In this document: positions 1 through 9,262 of the stretch, piece by piece | Layout of the letters: the number at the start of each line of letters is the position of its first letter | Position numbering within the stretch: position 1 is the first letter of the stretch | Source: Hyphomicrobiales bacterium | GTDB taxonomy: Bacteria > Pseudomonadota > Alphaproteobacteria > Rhizobiales > Rhizobiaceae | Direction: 5' to 3' | Assembly (NCBI GenBank): GCA_900470155.1 | Contig: UBZT01000009.1 | Coordinates: forward strand, 558,001-622,000 | DNA length: 64,000 nt | Notes under the pieces: model-generated | The model's input: the letters and a program-made list of their open reading frames with translations, nothing else | Told to the model about the DNA's origin: nothing | Database searches by the model: none | Made by a program: the position numbers and the translations under genes

Positions 1-116
1 CGGCCGTCAAACTGCCGGCAGGCGTGACTCCGGTCATCGCCGACCGCGACTTCACCATCGCAACCCTGGTTGCACCGGCTGGTGGCGTTGAAGAAGAAGC
101 CGAAGCAGAAGCCTGA
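1..116 (+). CDS. rplY: 50S ribosomal protein L25 (C-terminal end only)
   Basis: This is the last 37 codons of a gene that begins before the window. The frame reads into a conserved L25/CTC-type C-terminal stretch ([20 protein letters not shown]) and ends in an acidic EEEAEAEA tail, as is common in alphaproteobacterial L25. L25 binds 5S rRNA in the large ribosomal subunit. A strong hairpin terminator follows 26 bases after the stop. In related rhizobia rplY is usually followed closely by pth, but here two signalling genes lie between them. Confidence 0.9.
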   Translation, partial: AVKLPAGVTPVIADRDFTIATLVAPAGGVEEEAEAEA

Positions 117-142
117 TCAAACCGAAATTTCGGTTGGAGCAG

Positions 143-172
143 AACCCACCTTGGAAACAGGGTGGGTTTTTT
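143..172 (+). terminator. Rho-independent terminator of rplY
   Basis: AACCCACC (143-150) pairs with GGTGGGTT (161-168) around a 10-base loop and runs into a T tract. It insulates rplY from the downstream GGDEF-EAL gene. Confidence 0.85.
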
Positions 173-333
173 CGTTTCACAGGTCTTTTAGTCATAAAAT
201 TGAAAGAAATGCGGGTTGCAGCTTCAGCTTGAGTTAACTGTTTCGTGAAACCGTGACAGCCGTATTCTCGCCAAAAAGGGAGCCTCCCGAGAAACATGTC
301 GCATTGTCACCGGCACACACTGGAAAGCAGCCG

Positions 334-2709
334 ATGACGCGATCGGTCGAGAGTCGATTCCTGGCGATTGTTGCCATTACGATCTTCATCCTTGTCGTTC
401 CGCTCTTTGCCCTGTTCCTGTCATTGACCACGGACCGCGCTTCCGGTGAACTGCAGCAAAACCTGGAAGTGTTGATAGCCGCCAATGCCCAGGCATTGGC
501 CAAGCCGATGTGGGATTTCGACCGCGAGAGTGTCGAACAGATCACAGCCACGATCATCTCCAGCAGCACCGTCAGCCGCGTTCATGTCCGCGATCTGTCG
601 AACGGCATCAATGTTTCCATGCCGGCTTTGCCCAAATGGCCGAAGAACGGCCTGAGCTCGATCACCCGCGAAATTTTCTACAACGCCATCGAGGGGCCGA
701 AACTCGTCGGCACGATCACCATATATTATAGCCGGATCGACATGTTCTCCTCTCTGCGTCAGGCAGAGGTGATGCTGATCGGCATTTTCATGCTGGCCGT
801 CGTCGGCGTTGTTGGCGCTGCCGTCATCGGCAACCGCGTGATGGTGATGAAACCGCTGCTCAAATTGACCGCCGCGATTGAGGCAACACGCCGGCTCGGC
901 TCGCGCCATCACGTCGACTGGCAATCGAATGATGAGATCGGTCGCCTGGCCCGTAGCTTCAATGCGATGCAGATCAAGCTCGAGCAGGAAGAACGCGAAC
1001 TGAAGCTCGCCCATCAGCGCACTACCGAAATCTACAACCTGACCCCCGCCATGCTCTTCTCGCTCGACGAGCAGGACCGCATTACCGGCGTTAGCGATTA
1101 CTGGCTTTTGGCCACGGGCTATGAGCGTCAATCGGTCGTCGGCAGGCATTTTTCCGAACTCGTGCCGCTGGACGCTTGGGAAAACTACCTGGAGCGCAAA
1201 AACACCAAGGCAATCGTCGGCGTTCTCGAAGCCACCACACGGTTCGTCTGCGCCGACGGCACGGTGATGGACGTCCTGATCGCCGAAGCCAATCGTGCAG
1301 CCTACGACGGAGACGAAGGCCTGTCGCTCAGCGTCATGACCGACGTGACGGCCCTGAAACAATCCGAGGAACGCAATCACCGCCAGGCCATCACCGATCA
1401 CCTGACGGGCCTGCGCAACCGCAAGGGTTTTGAAGCCGCACTCGACGACGAAATACGGCTGACGGACGCAGCGCATCATGAGCTTGCCTGCATTTTTGTC
1501 GACCTCGATCGGTTCAAGTGGATCAACGACAATCTCGGCCACCAGGCAGGCGATACCGTGCTGTGCCATTTCGTCGAGCGGATGAAGGCACATCTGCCGA
1601 ACGGCGCAACGGCAGCCCGTCTGGGCGGTGACGAATTTGCCATCCTGTTGCGCGCACCGGACGCCGAGGCTGTCGCCATGACGTTGAGCCGGCAGCTATG
1701 CGATATTTTTGTCGAACCAATTGATATCGACGGTGCCACCGCCCGCCTGAGTGCCAGTGTCGGCATAGCCCTCTACCCGCGCCACGCCGAGAATGCCGCC
1801 GAACTGCTGCAAAAATCCGATATGGCCATGTACAGCAAGAAACGCGACGGCAAGAATGGCGCGCAACTCTACAATCCGCTGATCCAGGACGATACCCGCC
1901 AGCGCGCGGAGATCGAACGCGACATCGAGCAGGGATTGAACAATGACTGGTTCGATGCCTTTTTCCAGCCGATCGTCCAGATCGAAACTGGCAAGGTTAT
2001 CGGCTACGAAGCCTTGATGCGGCTCGTGCATCCTGAGCGCGGTATCGTTCCACCGATCGAGATCATCCGCATTGCCGAGGAGATCGGCGCCATCGGCAAG
2101 GTCGGCGGCAGGGTCTTGGAAAAAGCGCTGGAGAACCTCGTGCGCCTGAGCACGGCAAAGGATGACCATACCGCCTATCTGGCGATCAACTTCTCGCCTT
2201 TGCAGTTCGAACCATCATTGCCCGTCAGATTGGCCACCTTGACGACGAGACATGGCATCGCGCCCGAACGCATCGTCATCGAGATCACCGAAGCAACGCT
2301 GCTGCACGACAATCCGCAAATCCGCACCATCCTCGATGACTTCAACCGCTTCGGTTATCGGATAGCACTGGATGACTTCGGCACCGGCTATTCGTCGCTG
2401 AGCTATCTCAACCGCTTCCCGGTCGACATCGTCAAGATCGACCAGTCCTTCATCCGTTCGCTCTCCGAGGCCGAACCGGAGTTGCGCAACAAGAGCCGCA
2501 TGCTGGTCGAGGGCATTACCGCCATCTCGCACAAGATGGAATGCAGCGTTGTGGCAGAAGGCGTCGAGACCGAAGAACAGCGCCAGCTGCTGAACGACTT
2601 TGGCGTCGATTTTGGCCAGGGCTATTTCTTTGCCCGGCCGCAACCGGTCGACAGCCTGATTGAAACCGCCATCAAGTTGAACCGCCTGCGCGAAAATGCG
2701 GCAGGCTAG
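334..2709 (+). CDS. Membrane-bound GGDEF-EAL c-di-GMP signalling protein
   Basis: This 791-residue protein has TM1 at about 10-33, a periplasmic segment, TM2 at about 145-168, HAMP to about 222, PAS at about 230-340, GGDEF at about 350-510 and EAL at about 525-780. The GGDEF motif is intact (RLGGDEFAIL). The RxxD product-inhibition site upstream of it is absent, with P-N-G-A at those positions. The EAL half keeps EALMR, NFSP, EITEAT, DDFGTGYSSL, KIDQSF, EGVETEEQ and the terminal Gln, so phosphodiesterase activity is likely. ATG 334 is chosen because GGAAAG lies 6 bases upstream; an in-frame GTG at 253 would add 27 residues. The next gene encodes a binding protein 27 bases downstream and is probably cotranscribed. 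Net activity cannot be read from sequence. Confidence 0.9.
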   Translation: MTRSVESRFLAIVAITIFILVVPLFALFLSLTTDRASGELQQNLEVLIAANAQALAKPMWDFDRESVEQITATIISSSTVSRVHVRDLSNGINVSMPALPKWPKNGLSSITREIFYNAIEGPKLVGTITIYYSRIDMFSSLRQAEVMLIGIFMLAVVGVVGAAVIGNRVMVMKPLLKLTAAIEATRRLGSRHHVDWQSNDEIGRLARSFNAMQIKLEQEERELKLAHQRTTEIYNLTPAMLFSLDEQDRITGVSDYWLLATGYERQSVVGRHFSELVPLDAWENYLERKNTKAIVGVLEATTRFVCADGTVMDVLIAEANRAAYDGDEGLSLSVMTDVTALKQSEERNHRQAITDHLTGLRNRKGFEAALDDEIRLTDAAHHELACIFVDLDRFKWINDNLGHQAGDTVLCHFVERMKAHLPNGATAARLGGDEFAILLRAPDAEAVAMTLSRQLCDIFVEPIDIDGATARLSASVGIALYPRHAENAAELLQKSDMAMYSKKRDGKNGAQLYNPLIQDDTRQRAEIERDIEQGLNNDWFDAFFQPIVQIETGKVIGYEALMRLVHPERGIVPPIEIIRIAEEIGAIGKVGGRVLEKALENLVRLSTAKDDHTAYLAINFSPLQFEPSLPVRLATLTTRHGIAPERIVIEITEATLLHDNPQIRTILDDFNRFGYRIALDDFGTGYSSLSYLNRFPVDIVKIDQSFIRSLSEAEPELRNKSRMLVEGITAISHKMECSVVAEGVETEEQRQLLNDFGVDFGQGYFFARPQPVDSLIETAIKLNRLRENAAG

Positions 2710-2736
2710 GAACACCAGGAAGAGAGGCATACCGCA

Positions 2737-3477
2737 ATGAAAGTTCTCGGCATATTGCTTTCACTTGCGGCGGCCCCGGTTGCCGCCGCTGACACCGTCT
2801 ACTTCACCACCGAAGACTATCCGCCCTATAATTTCCGCGAGGGCAATGACATCAAGGGCGCGGGCTACGACCAGTTGATCGTCATCATGGAGGAGCTGAA
2901 GGTCCCCTACTCCGTCGAAATGATGCCGTGGGCCCGTGCGATTGCGCTGGCCCAGACCGAAGCCATGCACTGCGTCCTGACCACCGCCCATATCCCCGAA
3001 CGCGATACTCTGTTCAAATGGGTCGAGCCACTGGCCGTCGGCCGCAATCTGATGGTGGCCCGCAAGGGATCGGCGCTGGATGTGAAGAACACCGACGAGG
3101 CCAAGTCCTACACGGTCGGCACGCAACGCAACGACTATACCCAGACGCTGCTCGAAAACGCCGGTTTTGAGAAGATAGACCTCGCCACCGACCTCAAGCT
3201 GACGCTGAAGAAGCTGGAAAGCGGGCGTCTCGACCTGATGCCGATCGACGAACAGCATTACGTGCAACTGGTGAAGGAGGGTGAGCCTCTGGAAGTCAAA
3301 TTCGTCTTCACCGAGCAAAAGTTCTCGATTGCCTGCAACCCGACTTTCCCCGCCGAACTTCTGGCCAGAATGCAGGGCGCGCTTGATGCGATGATCGCCG
3401 ATGGCCGGCAGGCAAAGATCCTCGGCAACTATGGTCTGCTCGACGCGAACGCGAGCGGGCTCGCCACCACGCCTTGA
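2737..3477 (+). CDS. Periplasmic solute-binding protein, family 3 type
   Basis: This 246-residue protein has a short signal peptide (cleavage near VAAA-DTVYF) and the fold signature of family 3 extracellular solute-binding proteins: TEDYPPYNF at the N-terminus, then a GAGYDQL segment and MPWARAIALAQ. No permease or ATPase gene is nearby, so it may not feed an ABC importer. Because it lies 27 bases after a membrane GGDEF-EAL gene, it could present a ligand to that receptor's periplasmic domain. That role is inference from position only; the ligand is unknown. Confidence 0.8.
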   Translation: MKVLGILLSLAAAPVAAADTVYFTTEDYPPYNFREGNDIKGAGYDQLIVIMEELKVPYSVEMMPWARAIALAQTEAMHCVLTTAHIPERDTLFKWVEPLAVGRNLMVARKGSALDVKNTDEAKSYTVGTQRNDYTQTLLENAGFEKIDLATDLKLTLKKLESGRLDLMPIDEQHYVQLVKEGEPLEVKFVFTEQKFSIACNPTFPAELLARMQGALDAMIADGRQAKILGNYGLLDANASGLATTP

Positions 3478-3560
3478 CATTCGGCGCGTTTCGCTGTGGT
3501 GAAAGATCGTGCCATAAGCGGCGCGATCAATGACCAGAACGGCAGGAACGGACGCAAGCC

Positions 3561-4289
3561 ATGATGATCCTTGCAGGGCTCGGAAACCCGGGCTCTCAAT
3601 ATGAGCGCAATCGTCACAACATCGGTTTCATGGCCGTGGACGAGATCCATCGGCGCCATTCCTTCTCACCGTGGTCGAAGAAGTTTAAGGCCCTGATCGC
3701 CGAGGGGACCCTCGGCTCCGAAAAAGTCCTGCTGATCAAACCGCAGACTTTCATGAACCTTTCCGGTGAAAGCGTCGGCGAGGCCATGCGCTTCTACAAG
3801 CTCGGGCCGGAAAATATCGTCGCCATCTACGACGAACTTGACCTGGTGCCCGGCAAGGCGCGGATCAAGACCGGAGGCGGCCATGGCGGCCACAACGGCA
3901 TCAAGTCGCTCGACGCCCATTGCGGCCTCGGCTATCGCCGCCTGCGCCTCGGCATCGGCCATCCGGGCGACAAGTCGCGCGTCCATGGCTATGTGCTCGG
4001 CGACTTCGCCAAATCGGATGCGGAATGGCTCGAACCGCTGCTTGAGGCGCTGGCCGACAACGCCGACATGCTGGTCAAGGGCGAGGATTCGCAGTTGATG
4101 AACAAGCTTGCGCTGGCAACCGGCGGCAAGGCGGACGACGAGAAACCGGCCGCCCAGCAACCCAAGGCATCGAAAGCCGGCAAGTCTCATATCCACCAGG
4201 CGAGAAATTTCAACCAGCCGAAGAAACTGCCCGAAACCGGCCCGATGGCCGACATGCTGAAACGCATGTTCGGCAAGAAGGACGACTGA
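3561..4289 (+). CDS. pth: Peptidyl-tRNA hydrolase
   Basis: This enzyme cleaves the ester bond of peptidyl-tRNAs released by stalled ribosomes and recycles the tRNA. Conserved Pth residues are present: GLGNPG with the active-site Asn, RHNIGF with the catalytic His, ELDLVPG with the supporting Asp, and [11 protein letters not shown]. At 242 residues it is longer than the roughly 190-residue E. coli enzyme. The excess is a charged C-terminal tail from about residue 190 (rich in Lys, Ala and Gln), as seen in other rhizobial Pth proteins. ATG 3561 fits the family N-terminus better than ATG 3564. Confidence 0.95.
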   Translation: MMILAGLGNPGSQYERNRHNIGFMAVDEIHRRHSFSPWSKKFKALIAEGTLGSEKVLLIKPQTFMNLSGESVGEAMRFYKLGPENIVAIYDELDLVPGKARIKTGGGHGGHNGIKSLDAHCGLGYRRLRLGIGHPGDKSRVHGYVLGDFAKSDAEWLEPLLEALADNADMLVKGEDSQLMNKLALATGGKADDEKPAAQQPKASKAGKSHIHQARNFNQPKKLPETGPMADMLKRMFGKKDD

Positions 4290-4365
4290 GTACGGCGGGT
4301 GCGATCGATGCCCCTCCGCAGTCTAACTGCAGGACAGCAGGCGGTAGTCGCCAAAACGCTGGCAA

Positions 4366-5055
4366 TTACTTTCGCTCGTCGGACAATCCTCTCCAGAGCC
4401 ATGCACCGATCACCGCACCGACAATGGGGGCCACCCAGAACAACCAGAGCTGCTGCAGCGCCCAGCCCCCGACAAAGAGCGCCTGACTGGTCGAGCGCGC
4501 GGGATTGACCGAAGTATTGGTCACCGGGATCGAGATCAGGTGGATCAGCGTCAGGCCGAGGCCGATGGCGATTGGCGCGAACCCGGCGGGTGCCTTGGCA
4601 CCGGTGGAGCCGAGAATGATGACCAGGAAGAAGGCGGTCAGCACCACCTCGATCACCAGCGCCGAGATGAGGGAATATCCACCCGGAGAATGTTCGCCGT
4701 AACCGTTTGCGGCAAAGCCGCCGATGTCGCCACCCGCCTTGCCGGTGGCAACGATGTAGAGCACCAGCGCCGCAGCGGCAGCACCCAGTATCTGTGCCGC
4801 CACATACGGCGCGAGATCACCTTTGTTGAACCGCCCGGCTACAGTGAGCCCGACCGAGACCGCGGGATTGAAATGCCCGCCGGAAATACCGCCAACCGCA
4901 TAGGCCATGGTCAAGACGGTGAGGCCAAAAGCAAGAGACACGCCCAGAAGGCCAATCCCGACCTCCGGAAACGCGGCGGCCAGTACGGCGCTGCCGCAGC
5001 CGCCGAACACCAGCCAGAACGTACCCAGGAATTCGGCAAGCAGTTTAGAACGCAT
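4366..5055 (-). CDS. aqpZ: Aquaporin Z, water channel
   Basis: This 229-residue inner-membrane protein has six hydrophobic helices and two NPA half-helices (HFNPAV and SVNPAR). The Arg after the second NPA and a His in LIHLISIPV fit the narrow selectivity filter of water-specific aquaporins rather than glycerol facilitators. It starts at the ATG at 5055, with GGAGGGGG just upstream; the frame stays open 13 codons further but has no comparable ribosome binding site there. The length matches the AqpZ family. It is a single-gene unit, convergent with pth. Confidence 0.93.
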   Translation of the reverse strand: MRSKLLAEFLGTFWLVFGGCGSAVLAAAFPEVGIGLLGVSLAFGLTVLTMAYAVGGISGGHFNPAVSVGLTVAGRFNKGDLAPYVAAQILGAAAAALVLYIVATGKAGGDIGGFAANGYGEHSPGGYSLISALVIEVVLTAFFLVIILGSTGAKAPAGFAPIAIGLGLTLIHLISIPVTNTSVNPARSTSQALFVGGWALQQLWLFWVAPIVGAVIGAWLWRGLSDERK

Positions 5056-5303
5056 GAGCCCCCTCCATGCATGAACGCGGCCTCGACAAAGCACTACAAC
5101 GCTCCCCTCGCTGCAGGCACCGCGGCTATCGGATAACTTACATTAGCAATATTTTATCTTCACGCAACGGGCAGACACACAACCTGGAATTGCTGGTCAA
5201 CGACCTTCATCAGTTTTGGTAGTTGTGGCAATGTGTCGAAAGATCGAGATACGGAAGGCCCGCGTGGCATGAAACGAAGCCGAAGCCAACCGAGACAGGC
5301 GGC

Positions 5304-5615
5304 TCACTCTTCCGGTTCAGTGGTGAACATCAGCGGAAATCCGGCCTCTTTGGCCAGATCCGTCGCTTCCTTCGCTTTCGTTTCAGCGATATCGCGCGTG
5401 CAAACGACAACCACGGCAGACCCGAACTTGTGCGCCGTCATCATCACGCGATTGCCGGCTTCCTCGCTCATGCGGAACACCGCTTTCAGCACGACAGTGA
5501 CAAATTCGCGCGGTGTGTAATCGTCATTGAGCAGGATCACCTTGTAGAGCTTGGGCTGCTCCAGCTTCGGCTTGGACTGCAATTTCGGCTTCAGGGAGAC
5601 GTCTTTATTCGGCAT
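5304..5615 (-). CDS. clpS: ATP-dependent Clp protease adaptor ClpS
   Basis: This 103-residue N-degron adaptor delivers proteins with destabilising N-termini to ClpA-ClpP. The substrate pocket signature is present (LLNDDYTPREFV) together with the conserved His in MMTAHKFG and the C-terminal Clp-binding half (CTRDIAETKAKEA). The chosen ATG (5615) follows GGAAAGAG and gives a normal length; upstream in-frame codons do not resemble ClpS. No clpA lies nearby. Many Rhizobiales carry two ClpS paralogues, and a copy away from clpA is more likely the ClpS2 type. That assignment is inference. Confidence 0.9.
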   Translation of the reverse strand: MPNKDVSLKPKLQSKPKLEQPKLYKVILLNDDYTPREFVTVVLKAVFRMSEEAGNRVMMTAHKFGSAVVVVCTRDIAETKAKEATDLAKEAGFPLMFTTEPEE

Positions 5616-5750
5616 AAGGCTCTTTCCGTCGTCGATCGTTTCAGTTTGGAACGACCCTTTCCGGCCATCCAACAACAGACGTTCCTCATCCCCCACGGCT
5701 GCAACTTATCCTGCCTGACCTTTGCGCGCGGCGCAATATCAGCCGAAACC

Positions 5751-5779
5751 CTTGACCCGGCGCGCCCCTTCCCCCATAG
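5751..5779 (+). promoter_or_regulatory. Candidate housekeeping promoter of ychF
   Basis: CTTGAC (5751-5756) and CCATAG (5774-5779) are separated by 17 bases, close to the rhizobial sigma-70 pattern CTTGAC-N17-CTATAT. The -10 box ends 38 bases before the ychF ATG. Confidence 0.5.
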
Positions 5780-5817
5780 GCAAGGCAACAAATCCCACTA
5801 CGTGACGGAATGAACCC

Positions 5818-6921
5818 ATGGGCTTCAAATGCGGTATCGTCGGACTGCCGAATGTCGGCAAGTCCACTCTCTTCAACGCGCTGACCAGGACGGCTGCAGC
5901 CCAGGCTGCAAACTATCCCTTCTGCACCATCGAGCCGAATACCGGCGAAGTGGCCGTGCCGGATCCGCGCATGCAGAAGCTGGCGGCAATCGCAGGCTCG
6001 AAGGAAATCATCCCGACCCGCATCTCCTTCGTCGACATCGCCGGTCTGGTGCGCGGCGCATCGAAGGGTGAAGGCCTCGGCAACAAGTTCCTCGCCAATA
6101 TCCGTGAAGTCGATGCGGTCGTGCACGTCCTGCGCTGCTTCGAGGATGATGACATCACCCATGTCGAGGGCAAGATCAATCCGGTCGGCGATGCCGACAC
6201 GATCGAGACCGAACTGATGCTTGCCGACCTTGAGAGCCTTGAGCGCCGCGTCGAGCAGACCCGCAAGCGCGCAGCCTCCAAGGACAAGGATTCGCTCGCC
6301 CAGCTGCCGGTCATGGAAGAGGTCATCAAGCTTCTCAACGACGGAAAACCTGCGCGAATCCTGCTGAAGACCCTGGCTGCTGACGAGATCGAAGTTCTGA
6401 AAGGCCTGAACCTTCTGACCTCGCATCCGGTTCTCTACGTCTGCAACGTCGCCGAAAGCGATGCCGTCGACGGCAATGCGCATACCAAGGCCGTCGCCGA
6501 AATGGCGAAGGCTCAAGGCGCCGAATGCGTCATCATCTCGGCTGCGATCGAATCCGAAGTTGCCCAGTTGCCGGACGAGGAATCGAAAGAATTCCTCTCG
6601 GCGCTCGGCCTCGAAGAAGCAGGCCTCGACCGCCTGATCCGCGCCGGCTACCACCTGCTCGACCTGATCACCTATTTCACCGTCGGCCCGAAGGAAACCC
6701 GCGCCTGGACCATCGTGCGCGGAACCAAGGCCCCGGCCGCCGCCGGTGTCATTCATACCGATTTCGAGCGCGGCTTCATCCGCGCCTTTACTATCGCTTA
6801 TGACGACTACATCAACTTCAAGGGTGAAGTCGGCGCCAAGGAAGCTGGCAAGGGCCGCGACGAAGGCAAGGAATATGTCGTCCAGGACGGCGACGTGATC
6901 CACTTCCGCTTCAACACCTGA
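5818..6921 (+). CDS. ychF: Redox-regulated ATPase/GTPase YchF (OLA1 family)
   Basis: This 367-residue translation-associated P-loop protein has the G1 motif GLPNVGKST near the N-terminus, G3 in FVDIAGLVRGAS, a coiled-coil insert, and a C-terminal TGS domain from about residue 280. The base-specificity position reads NVAE instead of NKxD, which in this family goes with ATP preference. It binds ribosomes and is linked to stress responses in other bacteria. Pth and YchF genes are neighbours in many bacteria; here aqpZ and clpS lie between them on the opposite strand. A terminator follows directly. Confidence 0.96.
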   Translation: MGFKCGIVGLPNVGKSTLFNALTRTAAAQAANYPFCTIEPNTGEVAVPDPRMQKLAAIAGSKEIIPTRISFVDIAGLVRGASKGEGLGNKFLANIREVDAVVHVLRCFEDDDITHVEGKINPVGDADTIETELMLADLESLERRVEQTRKRAASKDKDSLAQLPVMEEVIKLLNDGKPARILLKTLAADEIEVLKGLNLLTSHPVLYVCNVAESDAVDGNAHTKAVAEMAKAQGAECVIISAAIESEVAQLPDEESKEFLSALGLEEAGLDRLIRAGYHLLDLITYFTVGPKETRAWTIVRGTKAPAAAGVIHTDFERGFIRAFTIAYDDYINFKGEVGAKEAGKGRDEGKEYVVQDGDVIHFRFNT

Positions 6922-6931
6922 GGCAAGCAAG

Positions 6932-6958
6932 AAAGCGCCTTCAACGAGGCGCTTTTTT
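6932..6958 (+). terminator. Rho-independent terminator of ychF
   Basis: AAAGCGCCT (6932-6940) pairs with AGGCGCTTT (6947-6955) around a 6-base loop, followed by further T residues. Confidence 0.88.
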
Positions 6959-7030
6959 ATGCGCAGAAAACAAGTTCAGACTTGAACATAATCCCATCTT
7001 GCGCAGACTGCCGGTGAAAGCGAGGATGAG

Positions 7031-7504
7031 ATGACCGACACAGAGAAGCTTCACTACGAGGATTTCACCCCCGGCCGGCGATTTGATTTCCTTCCGAAGA
7101 CCATATCCGCCGAAGAGATCATCGAATTCGCCAGTGAGTTCGATCCCCAGCCGATGCATCTGTCGGAGGAAGCCGGTCGGGACAGCATTCTTGGCGGACT
7201 GTCCGCCTCGGGCTGGCACACCAGCAGTATCTTCATGCGCATGATGATCGACACCTATGTTCTCCGCTCGGCGTCAGAAGGCGCCCCCGGCATCGACCTG
7301 ATGCAATGGCGGAAGCCGGTGCTGGCCGGCGACACGCTGGCCGGCCATTCCACTGTGGAAGCATCCCGGCTGATGCGCTCGCGTCCCCATTTGGGCATCG
7401 TGACCTTTCAGCACGAACTGACCAACCAGCGCGGCCAACTGGTCCTCTCGGCCCGCAACTCGATCATGATGCGGCTGCGCCAGACTGTGGGTATCTCCGC
7501 ATGA
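7031..7504 (+). CDS. MaoC-family single-hotdog dehydratase (first copy)
   Basis: This 157-residue protein has the R-specific enoyl hydratase signature EFDPQPMHLSEEAG, including the paired Asp and His of the active site, followed by GGLSASGWHT. The family hydrates trans-2-enoyl thioesters. The substrate here is unknown. GAGG lies 5 bases upstream of the ATG. Its stop overlaps the next start (ATGA), so it is translationally coupled to a second MaoC protein and then to a glutathione peroxidase. The two MaoC proteins are clearly paralogous and could form a heteromer; this is not shown. Confidence 0.85.
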   Translation: MTDTEKLHYEDFTPGRRFDFLPKTISAEEIIEFASEFDPQPMHLSEEAGRDSILGGLSASGWHTSSIFMRMMIDTYVLRSASEGAPGIDLMQWRKPVLAGDTLAGHSTVEASRLMRSRPHLGIVTFQHELTNQRGQLVLSARNSIMMRLRQTVGISA

Positions 7505-7989
7505 AGATGCTCGAACTCTATCCGGCCGGCACGCGCCTTAAGCTCGGGTCGCTGACCTTCACCGCTGACGACATCATCCGTTTCGCCACAAAGTTCGATC
7601 CGCAGCCTTTCCATATCGATGCCGAAGCGGCAAAGTCGTATGTCTTTGGCGGCCTCTGCGCCTCGGGCTGGCATACCTGCGCCGGCTGGATGAAGAATTT
7701 CGTCGCCTTCTGGGATGCGGAGACGACACGGTTGAACGCCACCGGGACCGACGCACCAAGGCTCGGCCCCTCGCCTGGATTTTCTGAACTGCAGTGGTTG
7801 AAACCTGTCTACGCCGGCGACAGGATCACCTATTTTATGACGCCGCTCGATACCCGCCGCATGCCAGGTTCAAAAGGCTACATGGTCATCACGGCCCTGT
7901 GCGAAGGCCTCAATCAGAATGCCGAACCCGTCCTGCGCTTCAACAGCAATATCATCGAGTTTCCAGCACCAGAGGATAAGCCCGCATGA
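7501..7989 (+). CDS. MaoC-family single-hotdog dehydratase (second copy)
   Basis: This 162-residue protein resembles its upstream neighbour. It has KFDPQPFHIDAEAA with the catalytic Asp/His pair and GGLCASGWHT in the hotdog core. The ATG at 7501 overlaps the previous stop by four bases, which fixes the start. Its own stop overlaps the following glutathione peroxidase start in the same way. Both copies keep the hydratase residues, so neither looks like a purely structural subunit. It probably acts on acyl-thioesters in the cytosol; the pathway is unknown. Confidence 0.85.
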   Translation: MKMLELYPAGTRLKLGSLTFTADDIIRFATKFDPQPFHIDAEAAKSYVFGGLCASGWHTCAGWMKNFVAFWDAETTRLNATGTDAPRLGPSPGFSELQWLKPVYAGDRITYFMTPLDTRRMPGSKGYMVITALCEGLNQNAEPVLRFNSNIIEFPAPEDKPA

Positions 7990-8465
7990 ACATTTACCAG
8001 TTCACCGCCCGCGACATCGAAGGCAGGGACCGCAGACTGTCGGACTATGCCGGCAAGCTTGTGCTGATCGTCAATACGGCGAGCGCCTGCGGGCTCACCC
8101 CGCAATACAGCGGCCTGGAAAAACTGCACCAGACCTTCAAGGGTGACCTCGTCGTGCTCGGTTTTCCCTGCAATCAGTTCGGCGGCCAGGAGCCGGGAAC
8201 GGAAAAGGACATCGCCCTTTTCTGTGAGACGAGCTTTGCCGTCACATTCCCGCTCTTTTCCAAGGTCGAGGTGAACGGCGCAAGCGCCGATCCGCTCTTT
8301 GCCTATCTGAAGGCAGAGACGCCGGGCGAGGAACAGGGCAACGAGATCGCCTGGAACTTTGCCAAGTTCCTGATCGGCCGCGACGGCAAACCGATTGCCC
8401 GTTTTTCGCCGCGCACAGCACCGGAAGAGATCGAGGCAGATATCGCAAAGGCACTGACCGCCTGA
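7986..8465 (+). CDS. Glutathione peroxidase (Cys type)
   Basis: This 159-residue thiol peroxidase reduces hydroperoxides. The peroxidatic Cys sits in NTASACGLTPQY, and the Gln and Trp of the catalytic tetrad are in FPCNQFGGQEPG and WNFAKFLI. There is no selenocysteine codon. The length and absence of a signal peptide fit the cytosolic BtuE-like subgroup, which often uses thioredoxin in practice. It is the last gene of a three-gene operon with four-base overlaps and converges with apt. Confidence 0.92.
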   Translation: MNIYQFTARDIEGRDRRLSDYAGKLVLIVNTASACGLTPQYSGLEKLHQTFKGDLVVLGFPCNQFGGQEPGTEKDIALFCETSFAVTFPLFSKVEVNGASADPLFAYLKAETPGEEQGNEIAWNFAKFLIGRDGKPIARFSPRTAPEEIEADIAKALTA

Positions 8466-8525
8466 GCAAGCTCAGCGGCGCGCAGGCGGGGGTATTGCCA
8501 CCGCCTGACCTGATCATCCGTCTTG

Positions 8526-9071
8526 TCAGTGACCGGAAAATTCGACCAGTGTCCGGACTTCGACGCCGAGCGCTTCGAGCTTCTGGCGCCCGCCGAGATC
8601 CGGCAGGTCGATGACGAAACAGGCCGAGACGACATCGGCGCCGATCTGGCGCAGCAACTGGACCGCGCCAACGGCCGTACCTCCGGTCGCGATCAAGTCA
8701 TCGACCAGGATGACTTTCTCACCGGGCTGGATCGCATCGAGATGGATTTCCATTTCGTCGACGCCGTATTCGAGGCTATAGGCGATGCTGACCGTCTCGT
8801 GCGGCAGCTTGCCCTTCTTGCGGATCGGCACGAAGCCGGCTGACAACTGATGCGCCACGGCACCGCCCAGGATGAAGCCGCGCGCTTCCATGCCGGCAAT
8901 CTTGTCTATCTTCAACCCGACATAGGGCTGCACCAGCTCATCGACGGCACGACGAAACGCTCGGGCATTGCCCAATAGGGTCGTAATGTCGCGGAAGATG
9001 ATGCCCGGCTTCGGATAGTCAGGAATCGAGCGGATGGAATCGACGAGGAAATTCTGGACTGGCGAGCTCAT
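8526..9071 (-). CDS. apt: Adenine phosphoribosyltransferase
   Basis: This 181-residue purine salvage enzyme converts adenine and PRPP to AMP and pyrophosphate. The PRPP loop is clear ([14 protein letters not shown]), preceded by [10 protein letters not shown], and the N-terminus carries the [17 protein letters not shown] segment typical of Apt. The ATG at 9071 gives a standard length; a longer frame to 9128 adds atypical residues. It lies downstream of petABC in the same direction, but a terminator after petC separates the two units. Confidence 0.95.
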   Translation of the reverse strand: MSSPVQNFLVDSIRSIPDYPKPGIIFRDITTLLGNARAFRRAVDELVQPYVGLKIDKIAGMEARGFILGGAVAHQLSAGFVPIRKKGKLPHETVSIAYSLEYGVDEMEIHLDAIQPGEKVILVDDLIATGGTAVGAVQLLRQIGADVVSACFVIDLPDLGGRQKLEALGVEVRTLVEFSGH

Positions 9072-9213
9072 GGGTATCCGTGACCTGTGGAAGATTTTGG
9101 CGGCAAACTGGCCCTTCGCATACCGCATCCCCAGCCCCGTGGCGATGGAAAAGCTGATGTTTCGAAGGACCCGCGGTAAATGGAACGCTCACTTGTGAAT
9201 GCCGTCCCCAACG

Positions 9214-9240
9214 AAAAAAGGCGACCCGGAGGCCGCCTTT
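9214..9240 (-). terminator. Rho-independent terminator of petABC
   Basis: On the minus strand AAAGGCG (9240-9234) pairs with CGCCTTT (9223-9217), followed by a T run. It lies 23 bases after the petC stop. Confidence 0.85.
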
Positions 9241-9262
9241 CCGAATGATCGACAACAGACGA

